Below, piece by piece: positions 9,097 through 17,058 of a DNA stretch of 64,000 nucleotides (the first letter of the stretch is position 1; every line of letters begins with the position of its first letter). A program made the position numbers and the translations under genes. The stretch spans positions 13,820 to 77,819 of the forward strand of contig JBASRE010000016.1 of NCBI GenBank assembly GCA_049273695.1. Direction: 5' to 3'. The notes under the pieces are model-generated. The model had not been told where the DNA came from. It did no database searches and was given only the letters and a program-made list of their open reading frames with translations. The stretch comes from UBA11740 sp049273695. GTDB lineage: Bacteria; Acidobacteriota; Blastocatellia; Pyrinomonadales; Pyrinomonadaceae.

Positions 9097-12000
9097 ATGA
9101 CGCGCTGCGAAATTCCAATCACATCCTGGCGGGGCCTGCGGCTCACTGCTCTGGCCATTGCGATCACGACAAGTCTCGGAGTCCTTAATTGGTCGCCACC
9201 TAAGGCGGCCGCGCAGGCCGGCACGTGCGCAACCTGCACGCCGCTTGTGCCGGCGGACGCGCGGCGGTGCAAGGAACTCGAGGGTCAGCTCAGTAAGCCG
9301 GCGCAGTTTGTTTGGCGCGGCCAAGCCCAACTCGACAAATACGAACCGGTCATGGCCGAGTTCATGGAGAAGCTGTGTTACCGGGCATGGCCGCGCGATG
9401 CGACCGCGCGCGACACCGGTCCGTACACCGCCACGATGGCCAACGGACAGCTGAAGGCGCAGGCCTACAATCAGCACGCCGTATCGCGCGTTTGGTATTC
9501 GCCACCGATGTTCGAGTGGATGCGCAGCAACCGGCCGGAAGACGAAACGAAAGCTCCCGCGAACCCACCGCCGATACCGAATGGCGCGATGATGGTCAAA
9601 GAGATGTGGACGCCGCCCCTTTCTCGCTGGGCTGGGACGTGTTGGGATTGCGTCAAGCCGGATGGCACAGGCGCGGTGTTCTGGATTCGCGACGACAACA
9701 CTTTCAGCACGGGCTGGTTTGGGAGTTGGTACGGTCCCGGTTGGGCGCCGGCCTGGCCGGCGGCGGCGAGTAATCCGCTGACTGGAAGCGGTGAGGGCTC
9801 GTCCCAATTCTGCTCAAACTGTCACGCCGCTACGGTGTCAGGTAATACCTTCGTGTCGATGCGAAATTATGAAGGAAAAAATGTCTACCGTTTTCTGACA
9901 CAGCTAGTGCCGAACATCCCGCCGGCCACGCCGCATCATGAGTTGGTGGCCCTGCCGCCAAACAGGATCGCTCGTCTCGGAGAGGCGCTGTACGACTATG
10001 ACGACGACTTTATGGACACGTTCAAAGGGGCGATGGCGCCGCCTGATTGGAGTACGGTCAATCGCATGCCGTCACAGACTTACGATGACGTCGTGCTCGG
10101 CGGCAAGCAGAAGGTGATGCTCGGCAAAGACCCGGTCTATTTTCAGACGTCCACTCAGTGTCTGGGTTGTCACACGCCATTCGCCACCGGATTGCAGTAC
10201 GACATGAGCACACCCGTGCCGATCGCTGATCAGGCGAAGCTCCGCGGCTCGCTCTTCGATCATTCGCCCTACGGCGGGTGGGTCGCGTCGCCCATGGGAT
10301 TGGCGGGTCGTGATCCGATCTTTTTCGCGCAACTGGAAAGCGAAATGAAGTTCAATCCTCAGTACGCGAAGGTGATTCAGGACACTTGCTTGCAATGTCA
10401 CGGCATCATGGGCCAGCGGCAGTACGCGCTGGATGCCAACGGCGATTGCGGGCAGTTTGACCGGAGCATCGTCAATGCGGTGCCTTATCCGACGGGCAAC
10501 GCGTCGGCGGTCAATGCCAGTTACGGCGCGCTGGCGCGCGACGGTATCTCATGCGCGACCTGCCATCACGTTGTGCTCGGCGCCGACGCCGAGAAATATC
10601 GCTCTTTGCCGGCCAATCGCTGCGTCGCGGAAAAACAGAAGTCTTTTAACCCACCGGCAACTCACTCCGGATTTGCACTGACTTTCACTGGAAATTTTTT
10701 CGTCGGACCGCCCGACGAGCTTTACGGCCCGTTCGAGAATCCGAAGTCCAAGCTGATGGAGAACGCCCTCGACATCAAGCCGATTCACAACACCAGGACT
10801 TTGATGAGTTCCGAGATGTGCGGCAGTTGTCACACGATTCATTTACCCGTGCTCGACGACCCGCTGCCAGGGGTGACCCCGTCAGCCACCGATCCGTTTA
10901 AGCAGTTTCGCAAGGTTTACGAGCAAGCCACTTATCCCGAGTGGGTCTTCAGTGCCTATCGGACGGGAGAGGCCGACGGGAAGAAGCTTCCGTCCGGCCC
11001 CGGCAAATTAGCCAAGTCTTGTCAGGGGTGTCACATGCCCGATCGCGACAATCACGGTAATGCTTTTTCCAGCAAGATTGCGACGGTCGAAGAGTTCAGT
11101 AACTACCCGATGACCGACTACCGTTTACCCGCCGAAGATATCGATCTACCGTTGCGCTCGCCGTACGGCCAGCATGAACTGGTCGGTTTAAATGTTTTTC
11201 TGCTGAAGATGTTCCAGCAGTTTCCCGACGTGCTGGGAATTCGCGTCAATAACCCCAGCGGCCTGCCGGGTTCGGTTCCGCCGCTGGTCACCAGCGAACA
11301 GGCAATGCTCGACCAGGCGCGCAACGAAACGGCGGCGATTAAAGTAACGCCAGCGTGGGATCCAGTGAAGAAAACTCTGACCGCCCAGGTCGAAGTGGAA
11401 AACAAGACCGGTCACAAATTTCCTTCGGGCGTCAGCTTTCGCCGCGCCTTTGTCGAATTGGCGGTGCTCGACAAAGACGGGAACACGCTTTGGGCGTCAG
11501 GACGGACGAACGATGCGGGCGTGATCATCGATGAGAAGAATCAACCAATCGCCGGCGAGCATTGGTGGAAGTCCGACTGTTCGGCCCGCATTCCCGCCAG
11601 CGAGCAGAAATGGCAGCCACACTTCAAAACAATCACGCGGCAGGATCAGGCCCAGATTTATCAGGACCTTTCAAAAAACAAGCAAGGGTATCTGACGACG
11701 AGCTTCCTGATGATCAACGATGAAGTGAAGGACAATCGATTGCAGCCGCACGGCCTTCTGCCTTTGACGGAACGGCTGAAGATTGCGCAGGCGCTCGGCG
11801 ACACAACCCCGCTCAATTCGCGCGTCGATGAAAACATCGCAAAGGCCGTCGAGTCGAAAGGCGTCGGCGACGATCCTGATTACGAACACGGTGGCAAAGA
11901 CAGTTTGACCTACGTGATCAGCAACCTCGCCGGTAGTCCGGTAACCGTGCGCGTCACTCTTTACCATCAGAGCACCGCGCCGTATTTCCTTCAGGATCGT

Positions 12001-12156
12001 TTCTGCGTCGCGCCAGACGGCCCAGATACGCGACGCCTCTATTTTCTTGCGGGTCATCTGAACCTGGACGGGACTGAGGCTGACAGTTGGAAACTCAGGA
12101 TTGTGCAGAATTCAGTGAACTGTAGTACTGAGAGCGGGACGTTTCGTTGTTCTTGA
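9097..12156 (+). CDS. Exported six-haem cytochrome c
   Basis: A 1019-residue protein with an N-terminal signal segment (cleavage near AAAQA, about residue 40). It has six CxxCH haem sites starting at about residues 239, 355, 431, 486, 575 and 642; the fourth is followed by a second His. CATC and CWDC earlier lack the His. The last third has no haem site and looks beta-rich, like a binding or docking domain. GGAGG lies 7 nt before the ATG. No maturation or partner redox gene is adjacent. It could be a periplasmic reductase or electron carrier; the family was not recognised further. Confidence 0.85.
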   Translation: MTRCEIPITSWRGLRLTALAIAITTSLGVLNWSPPKAAAQAGTCATCTPLVPADARRCKELEGQLSKPAQFVWRGQAQLDKYEPVMAEFMEKLCYRAWPRDATARDTGPYTATMANGQLKAQAYNQHAVSRVWYSPPMFEWMRSNRPEDETKAPANPPPIPNGAMMVKEMWTPPLSRWAGTCWDCVKPDGTGAVFWIRDDNTFSTGWFGSWYGPGWAPAWPAAASNPLTGSGEGSSQFCSNCHAATVSGNTFVSMRNYEGKNVYRFLTQLVPNIPPATPHHELVALPPNRIARLGEALYDYDDDFMDTFKGAMAPPDWSTVNRMPSQTYDDVVLGGKQKVMLGKDPVYFQTSTQCLGCHTPFATGLQYDMSTPVPIADQAKLRGSLFDHSPYGGWVASPMGLAGRDPIFFAQLESEMKFNPQYAKVIQDTCLQCHGIMGQRQYALDANGDCGQFDRSIVNAVPYPTGNASAVNASYGALARDGISCATCHHVVLGADAEKYRSLPANRCVAEKQKSFNPPATHSGFALTFTGNFFVGPPDELYGPFENPKSKLMENALDIKPIHNTRTLMSSEMCGSCHTIHLPVLDDPLPGVTPSATDPFKQFRKVYEQATYPEWVFSAYRTGEADGKKLPSGPGKLAKSCQGCHMPDRDNHGNAFSSKIATVEEFSNYPMTDYRLPAEDIDLPLRSPYGQHELVGLNVFLLKMFQQFPDVLGIRVNNPSGLPGSVPPLVTSEQAMLDQARNETAAIKVTPAWDPVKKTLTAQVEVENKTGHKFPSGVSFRRAFVELAVLDKDGNTLWASGRTNDAGVIIDEKNQPIAGEHWWKSDCSARIPASEQKWQPHFKTITRQDQAQIYQDLSKNKQGYLTTSFLMINDEVKDNRLQPHGLLPLTERLKIAQALGDTTPLNSRVDENIAKAVESKGVGDDPDYEHGGKDSLTYVISNLAGSPVTVRVTLYHQSTAPYFLQDRFCVAPDGPDTRRLYFLAGHLNLDGTEADSWKLRIVQNSVNCSTESGTFRCS

Positions 12157-12362
12157 TGATGAGTCAGAACCGGCTGCAGAAGGGACTCGCAAAGGAACTG
12201 ATGCTGATCGGTTCGTGAAAGCGGCGGCTGCCTTGACTGGCAAACGCCTCACTTACGAAGAACTGATCGGCAAGGGGACGACACGCGAAACGAGTCATTA
12301 AGGATCGTCGTGGTCGCGTAGTGCCGCGTCAGAAACGTGGTAAACGGAAAGCTAAACGCTAG
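12155..12362 (+). pseudogene. Frameshifted remnant of an unrecognised gene
   Basis: A coding-like stretch without a start codon. One frame reads through RFVKAAAALTGKRLTYEELI and stops at TAA 12299-12301. Shifting by one base at the AAA run 12288-12290 opens another frame that continues with RVIKDRRGRVVPRQKRGKR and a basic tail to TAG 12360-12362. A one-base insertion in the A run explains both. The 5' part is missing, so the gene looks truncated as well. It marks the left edge of a small accessory island. Family not recognised. Confidence 0.5.
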
Positions 12363-12573
12363 GCTGCGGTATATCGCCAGCCATTGTCACGCATTGAAGG
12401 CACAGCTTATAGACGCGATTTGCAGGCAGTTCAGATGCTAATTGAAAGTCACCAAAGCGACTAGGTTCATCCGGTTTCTTAACAAGAAGTTGCAGGCATC
12501 GCGTCCAACGCTCACGGGGATTGTCGGTTCTGGCAAGATGGTAGATCGGATCTACGGGAGAATAGATGTACAT
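12352..12573 (-). CDS. Possible small hypothetical protein
   Basis: A 73-residue open frame with ordinary amino-acid use (WTRCLQLL, SRFGDFQLA) but no ribosome-binding site before its ATG and no recognised family. It overlaps the gene remnant by 11 bp. It may be real in this island or chance. Confidence 0.22.
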   Translation of the reverse strand: MYIYSPVDPIYHLARTDNPRERWTRCLQLLVKKPDEPSRFGDFQLASELPANRVYKLCLQCVTMAGDIPQPSV

Positions 12574-12828
12574 GATTGAAAGCTGAGGGCGGCAGGCTCG
12601 CTTCAGATTCCACCGCCCTCACAGGAGCACGTCTCGGTTTACTAGCTTGTGAGGAATGCTCCCGATACGTTATAAGGCTTTGAAAGATCGTGAGTTTGAC
12701 AACTAGAGCAAGAGGACAAAGCGGCTAGTGCCCCTTACCCGGACGCTTCAGATCGTCCGGGTATCCTCTAACGCGGCGCATACTCTATATCTGCGCAGAT
12801 ATAGACGCACGTCAGGGGGAAACTCCTG
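12574..12828. other. Gene-free stretch before the Xre gene
   Basis: Contains a hairpin at 12736-12763 (10-bp stem TACCCGGACG with CGTCCGGGTA, 8-nt loop, no T-run) and the operator palindrome at 12784-12805. No other gene was seen. The hairpin may end a transcript coming from the left or be an attenuator. Confidence 0.5.
12784..12805. promoter_or_regulatory. 22-bp perfect palindrome, likely Xre operator
   Basis: Each half reads TCTATATCTGC, giving a perfect 22-bp dyad with no spacer, ending 23 nt before the ATG of an Xre-family repressor. It overlaps the place expected for the promoter. Position and symmetry fit a dimeric repressor site for autoregulation; that is inference. Confidence 0.75.
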
Positions 12829-13068
12829 ATGGCGTCGCGTCGTGAACAGCCGAAGAAGTTGGCCGGGAAGCTGCGGGCTATTCGCCAGCGTTTAGGTTTG
12901 AGTCAGACTGAAATGGCAAAGGCTCTCAGATTGAAGGTGTCCTATACGGTTGTTTCCGGCTACGAACTAGGAACGAACGAACCTAATCTTCTAGTGTTGT
13001 TACGCTATGCAAGGCTGGCTAGGGTATCAATGGAAACGCTTGTTGACGATAAGGCAAAGCTAACATGA
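12829..13068 (+). CDS. Xre-family helix-turn-helix repressor
   Basis: A 79-residue protein made of one HTH_3 domain: LRAIRQRLGLSQTEMAKAL (helices 1-2), then VSGYELGTNEPNL as the recognition helix and turn, then LLRYARLARVSMETLVDD. This is the lambda-Cro-like fold used by plasmid and antitoxin repressors. It probably binds the 22-bp palindrome just upstream. Its TGA overlaps the ATG of the next gene (ATGA), so the two are translationally coupled. Base composition is more AT-rich than neighbouring genes, in line with acquired DNA. Confidence 0.88.
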   Translation: MASRREQPKKLAGKLRAIRQRLGLSQTEMAKALRLKVSYTVVSGYELGTNEPNLLVLLRYARLARVSMETLVDDKAKLT

Positions 13069-13232
13069 AAAAGAAAACGAAAGTTCCGCCGAATTGGGAA
13101 GATAGGCCGGACTCTTTTGAGAGATTCGAGAAACTAACAAGAGGCTTAATGGCCGTGCCTAAGAAAGAGTTGGACGCACAAAAAGCGAAGTACGAGCGAA
13201 AGAAAGCAACCAAGAAGAGACAAGCCGCGTGA
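13065..13232 (+). CDS. Small basic protein coupled to the Xre gene
   Basis: A 55-residue protein whose ATG overlaps the Xre stop codon by 4 nt. It starts with a Lys run, then NWEDRPDSFERFEKLTRG and MAVPKKELD, and ends in a highly basic helix (KYERKKATKKRQ). The middle looks like a conserved motif and the tail could bind nucleic acid. It may be a toxin, an antitoxin or a co-regulator; no family was recognised. Confidence 0.6.
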   Translation: MKKKTKVPPNWEDRPDSFERFEKLTRGLMAVPKKELDAQKAKYERKKATKKRQAA

Positions 13233-13318
13233 CGGTGTTTGATTCGCGCCGCCGCGTCAACTCAGGACGTCAGATGCTAAAATTCGTTCACACCAGTAAA
13301 CCAACAGGAGGTTGAAAC

Positions 13319-13624
13319 ATGTCACATGATGCCACTGGTCGGTGGGATATTTCACAGACCAACGCTAGCGGAACAAAGTACATGGGCACTCTGACCTTAA
13401 AGCAACAGGGTTCGAAGATTTCAGGTAGCGTTGATTGGAAGAATCATCCGGATGGTTCCATCGTCGGGGCCATGATCAAGCCGACGGTTTCGTTCTCAGT
13501 AATCTACGCTGGAAACCTTGTGGGCCATTACGCGGCCAATTTGAGCGGTAAAAAGATGACCAGCGGAGTCTGCTTCAGCAACACTGGGGATTCGGGAGTC
13601 TGGGAGGCTAAACTGCTCGAATAA
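13319..13624 (+). CDS. Small beta-rich protein, unknown function
   Basis: A 101-residue protein with a strong ribosome-binding site (AGGAGG, 8 nt before ATG). It reads as successive short beta strands (GRWDISQT, YMGTLTLKQQGSKISGSVDW, GHYAANLSG, GVWEAKLLE), suggesting a small lipocalin- or avidin-like barrel. No signal peptide. Its stop codon abuts the stop of the convergent DUF3800 gene with no gap. No family assigned. Confidence 0.6.
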   Translation: MSHDATGRWDISQTNASGTKYMGTLTLKQQGSKISGSVDWKNHPDGSIVGAMIKPTVSFSVIYAGNLVGHYAANLSGKKMTSGVCFSNTGDSGVWEAKLLE

Positions 13625-14485
13625 CTAGAGAAGCAATCCCTTCTGTTTAGCTTCAATTGCCGCAACCTTAAATTCGGGACGGCCAAGCCATTCTTGTGCT
13701 ATTGGATGCGCAAGAATTTTTTGAAAATGTTCTCTGCCGACGTAAGCCCACTCGTCAATTGAGGGAACGTGCAAATTCTGGATCGACTGCCTGGTTTTCC
13801 GCGTCGTATTTACGTCTAATTGCCGACACATTTCCTTTCGAGTTTCAAATGCGAGAATGTCAGCGGCTTGAAGCGGTGACAACTCGCGCTTGTCTACAAA
13901 CGCTACTTTCTTGACTCTGTAACCGTCCCTCTGCTCATCGGTCAATTCGTTTGTGATCCTTCTAAGTTCTTTTTCTCGTGATGAGCCAGTCTCGAAGACG
14001 TACAGGAAGCGGTCATCTATCTTGTTCTTATCAGCCCACACCTTAATCAGCTTAAAACAGTGAACGGCATTAAAGTTGTGGGGATTGCCCAACGCATACC
14101 GTTCCTCAACTGTCAGCGCATCGTAATCCGCCATGTTGGTGCAACTGGCGAATCTTCGCAGGCTGTAAGTCGCCATCAGCCCGTGGAGTTGCTTGAGAAA
14201 GGTCACCTTCTTTTTGGCAGACCAATCCCCGTAGATTTTGCTGTGTGGGTTATCAAAATCTGTCATATGGAAAAAGATTGGTTTGTCGCCGTAGACTTCA
14301 CGCCATCTTGAAAGCACGTCTCGATGGAGGATCGCGCGCCACTTCTTCTGAAACTTAATCCATTGGCTATCTAGGCCGACGCAGCCCGCAATAGCGTAGA
14401 CACGTGGCAAATTAGGCCGCGTCTTATCGAACGTGTTTTCGCTTTCATCAAAGTATCCGGTGTAGTCCATTACCATCCCCATCAC
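13625..14485 (-). CDS. DUF3800 protein (RNase H-like fold)
   Basis: A 286-residue protein. The opening YTGYFDESEN is the DUF3800 signature; later acidic residues (in FHMTDFDN, and DKRELSPLQAADILAF with the late Asp) match the expected RNase H-like metal site. A short MMGMVMD lead makes the exact start uncertain. DUF3800 proteins are common cargo of phage and defence islands, and this one is next to an Xre repressor pair. Nuclease activity is inferred from the fold only. Confidence 0.8.
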   Translation of the reverse strand: MMGMVMDYTGYFDESENTFDKTRPNLPRVYAIAGCVGLDSQWIKFQKKWRAILHRDVLSRWREVYGDKPIFFHMTDFDNPHSKIYGDWSAKKKVTFLKQLHGLMATYSLRRFASCTNMADYDALTVEERYALGNPHNFNAVHCFKLIKVWADKNKIDDRFLYVFETGSSREKELRRITNELTDEQRDGYRVKKVAFVDKRELSPLQAADILAFETRKEMCRQLDVNTTRKTRQSIQNLHVPSIDEWAYVGREHFQKILAHPIAQEWLGRPEFKVAAIEAKQKGLLL

Positions 14486-14689
14486 ACGTTCTTTTTGGTC
14501 AAAAGGAAATACAGTATTCGATAAATGCTTAACGTCGTATTCATGTCATTTAGGGTAGACTCCGCTTTGGTTCTGGTGAGTCTATTGAAACCCAAATTAC
14601 GCCCCTACCCTGAAGCAGCGGACCGTTGATCTGTGCAGGTAACTAACTGCTAACTTTAACCACCCGCTATGCTTCGCACCCTCACCCAA

Positions 14690-14708
14690 CCTCTCCCAAA
14701 GGGAGAGG
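14690..14708. repeat. CTCTCCC dispersed hairpin repeat
   Basis: Palindrome CCTCTCCC-AAA-GGGAGAGG, preceded by CACCCTCACCCAA. The same element is present twice at 55258-55345. It sits at the 3' end of the ABC exporter operon, where it may serve as a transcript-end hairpin. Confidence 0.65.
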
Positions 14709-14729
14709 AGCGGACAGGTGGTTCTGACT

Positions 14730-16604
14730 TCACCCCATCCCTTCGCCAAACGAGAAGCTCGGCCCGCGCGGCCGATAGACAACTTGTTCGCCTTCCTCGT
14801 CTTCTTTGGTTTCCGCTTGCCACGTTGGATCTGAGTACTGAAGTTTGTAAAGCCGCCAGTACAAGCCGTGTAACGCGAGCAAGTCCTGATGCGTGCCCTG
14901 CTCGCGAATCTCGCCGTGATGCAACACGATGATGTTCTCGGCGCGCTGAATCGTCGATAGCCGGTGCGCGACGATCACGGAAGTACGGTTCTGCATCACG
15001 CGCGCGATCGCCTCTTGAATCAGCTGCTCAGTCTCCGTGTCGATCGAACTGGTCGCTTCGTCAAGAATCAATAGCGCCGGATCGAATGCGAGCGCGCGCG
15101 CGAAGCTGATCAATTGCTTCTGACCGACGGACAGTCCGGCGCCGCGCTCGCGAACCTCCGACTTGTACTCGTGCGGGAGGCGGCGGATGAAGTTGTCGGC
15201 GCGGACTTCAGTTGCTGCCCACTGAATGCGTTCATCCGAGATGTCTTCACGGCCGAGGCGGATGTTGCTCTCGACCGTGCCGGTGAACAGAAATACATCC
15301 TGCAAAACCACGGCGAAATTCTCGCGTAGCGATTGCAAATCCCAGTCACGCACATCGACGCCATCGAGCAGCACGCTGCCTTTCTGCACGTCATAAAAGC
15401 GCATCAAGAGGTTGGTAATCGTCGTTTTGCCTGAACCTGTATGGCCGACGAGCGCGACTGATTGACCAGGATGGACCTTGAACGACACGTCCTTCAGAAC
15501 CCAATCGTCGTCTTTATAAGCGAACCAGACGTTTTGAAACTCGATACGACCTTCGGCGCGGCCGGTCTTTAATGGCTTAGCAGGCGAAGTAATCTGAATC
15601 GGCAGATCAAGCGCTTTGAAGATTCGATGCGACGCGACAACGGCGCCCTGGAGTACGTTGTACTTGTCTGAGATGTCGCGAATCGGCTGGAACAGAAAAC
15701 TCAGGTATTGAATAAACGCGACGAGAGCGCCGAGCGACAGCGCATCCTGCATCACCCGATAACCGCCGTACCAGATGATGAGTGCGGTGCCGACAGCGCC
15801 GATGAAATCGACGAGGGGAAAGAACACAGCGTAGTAAAAGATCGTGTCGATGTTTGCTTTGCGATGGTCGTCGTTGATCTTGGCGAACTGGCGCAGCGAT
15901 TTCTCTTCTGCATTAAAGATCTGGACGGTTTGCGCGCCGGAAATATGCTCCTGCAAGAATGCAAAGATGCGAGCAATGCGCGTGCGCACCATGTCAAAGC
16001 CGCGCCGCGCGCCCTTGCGGAACCAGGTCGTCGCCACGAACAGCATCGGCACGGTCAGCAGTGTCACCAGCGTCAGCCGCCAATCCATGTAAGCCATCAC
16101 GCCGACGATCGCCGCGATCATCACGAGATCGCCGAGAACATCAGTCACGCCCGAAGTGAACAACTCGTTCAGCGCGTCCACGTCCGCCGTCAGCCGCGTC
16201 ATGATGCGTCCCGCCGGATTACGATCGTAGTAAGCGACTTCCTGATGTTGCAGTTTGTCGTAAATTTCTTTCCGCAGGTCGAACATGACGTACTGCCCGA
16301 CCGTATTCAGTAGCACGGTTTGGAAATAGGCGGCCACGAACCTGAAAACCTGAACGCCAAAGAACGCCAGCACGAACAGATTCAAACCATTCGTGATGCG
16401 CGGGAGGATGTACCAATCGATTGCGTATTGTGTGAACTTCGGTTGCAGCACCCCGAGCAGATTCAAAATCAATGTGAGGACGAGCGCGGGAATCAGCAGC
16501 CTCACATACGGCTTTAGATAGCGGAGCAGACGTCGCGCCACCTGCCAGTCGTAAGTCTTGCCGATGGCTTCTTCTTCGTGAAATTTTTGAACTGCGGTTG
16601 ACAC
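14730..16604 (-). CDS. ABC exporter half-transporter (membrane plus ATPase), second gene
   Basis: A 624-residue protein with a six-helix type I exporter domain (about 20-330) and a C-terminal ATPase: Walker A GHTGSGKTT, signature LSVGQKQLISFARA (SVGQ instead of the usual SGGQ), Walker B LLILDEATSSID, and the VAHRLST switch. The altered signature and its pairing with another exporter gene (17059-18834) suggest a heterodimeric, MsbA/TM287-288-like transporter. It is the third gene of a minus-strand operon, 6 nt after the small membrane protein. Substrate unknown; lipid or drug is typical. Confidence 0.9.
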   Translation of the reverse strand: MSTAVQKFHEEEAIGKTYDWQVARRLLRYLKPYVRLLIPALVLTLILNLLGVLQPKFTQYAIDWYILPRITNGLNLFVLAFFGVQVFRFVAAYFQTVLLNTVGQYVMFDLRKEIYDKLQHQEVAYYDRNPAGRIMTRLTADVDALNELFTSGVTDVLGDLVMIAAIVGVMAYMDWRLTLVTLLTVPMLFVATTWFRKGARRGFDMVRTRIARIFAFLQEHISGAQTVQIFNAEEKSLRQFAKINDDHRKANIDTIFYYAVFFPLVDFIGAVGTALIIWYGGYRVMQDALSLGALVAFIQYLSFLFQPIRDISDKYNVLQGAVVASHRIFKALDLPIQITSPAKPLKTGRAEGRIEFQNVWFAYKDDDWVLKDVSFKVHPGQSVALVGHTGSGKTTITNLLMRFYDVQKGSVLLDGVDVRDWDLQSLRENFAVVLQDVFLFTGTVESNIRLGREDISDERIQWAATEVRADNFIRRLPHEYKSEVRERGAGLSVGQKQLISFARALAFDPALLILDEATSSIDTETEQLIQEAIARVMQNRTSVIVAHRLSTIQRAENIIVLHHGEIREQGTHQDLLALHGLYWRLYKLQYSDPTWQAETKEDEEGEQVVYRPRGPSFSFGEGMG

Positions 16605-16610
16605 TTCGAA

Positions 16611-17039
16611 TTAGAATCTCTTGAACGTCGCGTCCAGCAGATGCTGCTTGCGCGGAAAATGCAACAGAATGCCAAGCGCGCCAATCGCGATGGCCGCCAC
16701 GTAATAAGGTGAACCCGTTACGAAGTAAGTTACGAGGCCCAGCAGTAGTGCCGCTTCACATGCCACAAATGCCACCACATACGCCTGTTGGACGAGTTCC
16801 GGCTTCTGCACTTCAGCAGCCTTCGCGAGCAACTTCTGCTTGACCAGAAACGAAATGGCGACCGGAACAATGCTCAGGCCGATGAGCATGAGCGACAGTG
16901 TCGATTTTTCAGGATCCGGCGGTACGGAGGTCATCCAAGTCAACACCAGATACATCGGAACCAACATTAAGATCGCAGCCCAGATAATCAGGATGTTTCG
17001 GTGGCGGAGCTCGACTCCCGGTTCAGGTTGATGGTTCAT
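16611..17039 (-). CDS. Small four-helix membrane protein between two ABC exporter genes
   Basis: A 142-residue protein with four predicted membrane segments (ILIIWAAILMLVPMYLVL, LSLMLIGLSIVPVAISFLV, VVAFVACEAALLLGLV, VAAIAIGALGILL). The ATG at 17039 has AGGAGGAG 5 nt upstream; the frame continues further upstream but that overlaps the exporter and lacks such a site. It lies 19 nt after one exporter and 6 nt before the other. A transporter accessory is likely from its position; no family recognised. Confidence 0.75.
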   Translation of the reverse strand: MNHQPEPGVELRHRNILIIWAAILMLVPMYLVLTWMTSVPPDPEKSTLSLMLIGLSIVPVAISFLVKQKLLAKAAEVQKPELVQQAYVVAFVACEAALLLGLVTYFVTGSPYYVAAIAIGALGILLHFPRKQHLLDATFKRF

Positions 17040-17058
17040 GTCACTCCTCCTGCGCTGA

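Noticed and set aside
9040..9807. 255-codon minus-strand frame over the start of the cytochrome gene
   Set aside because: Antisense to a gene with clear haem motifs and a good ribosome-binding site; Arg/Pro-rich shadow.
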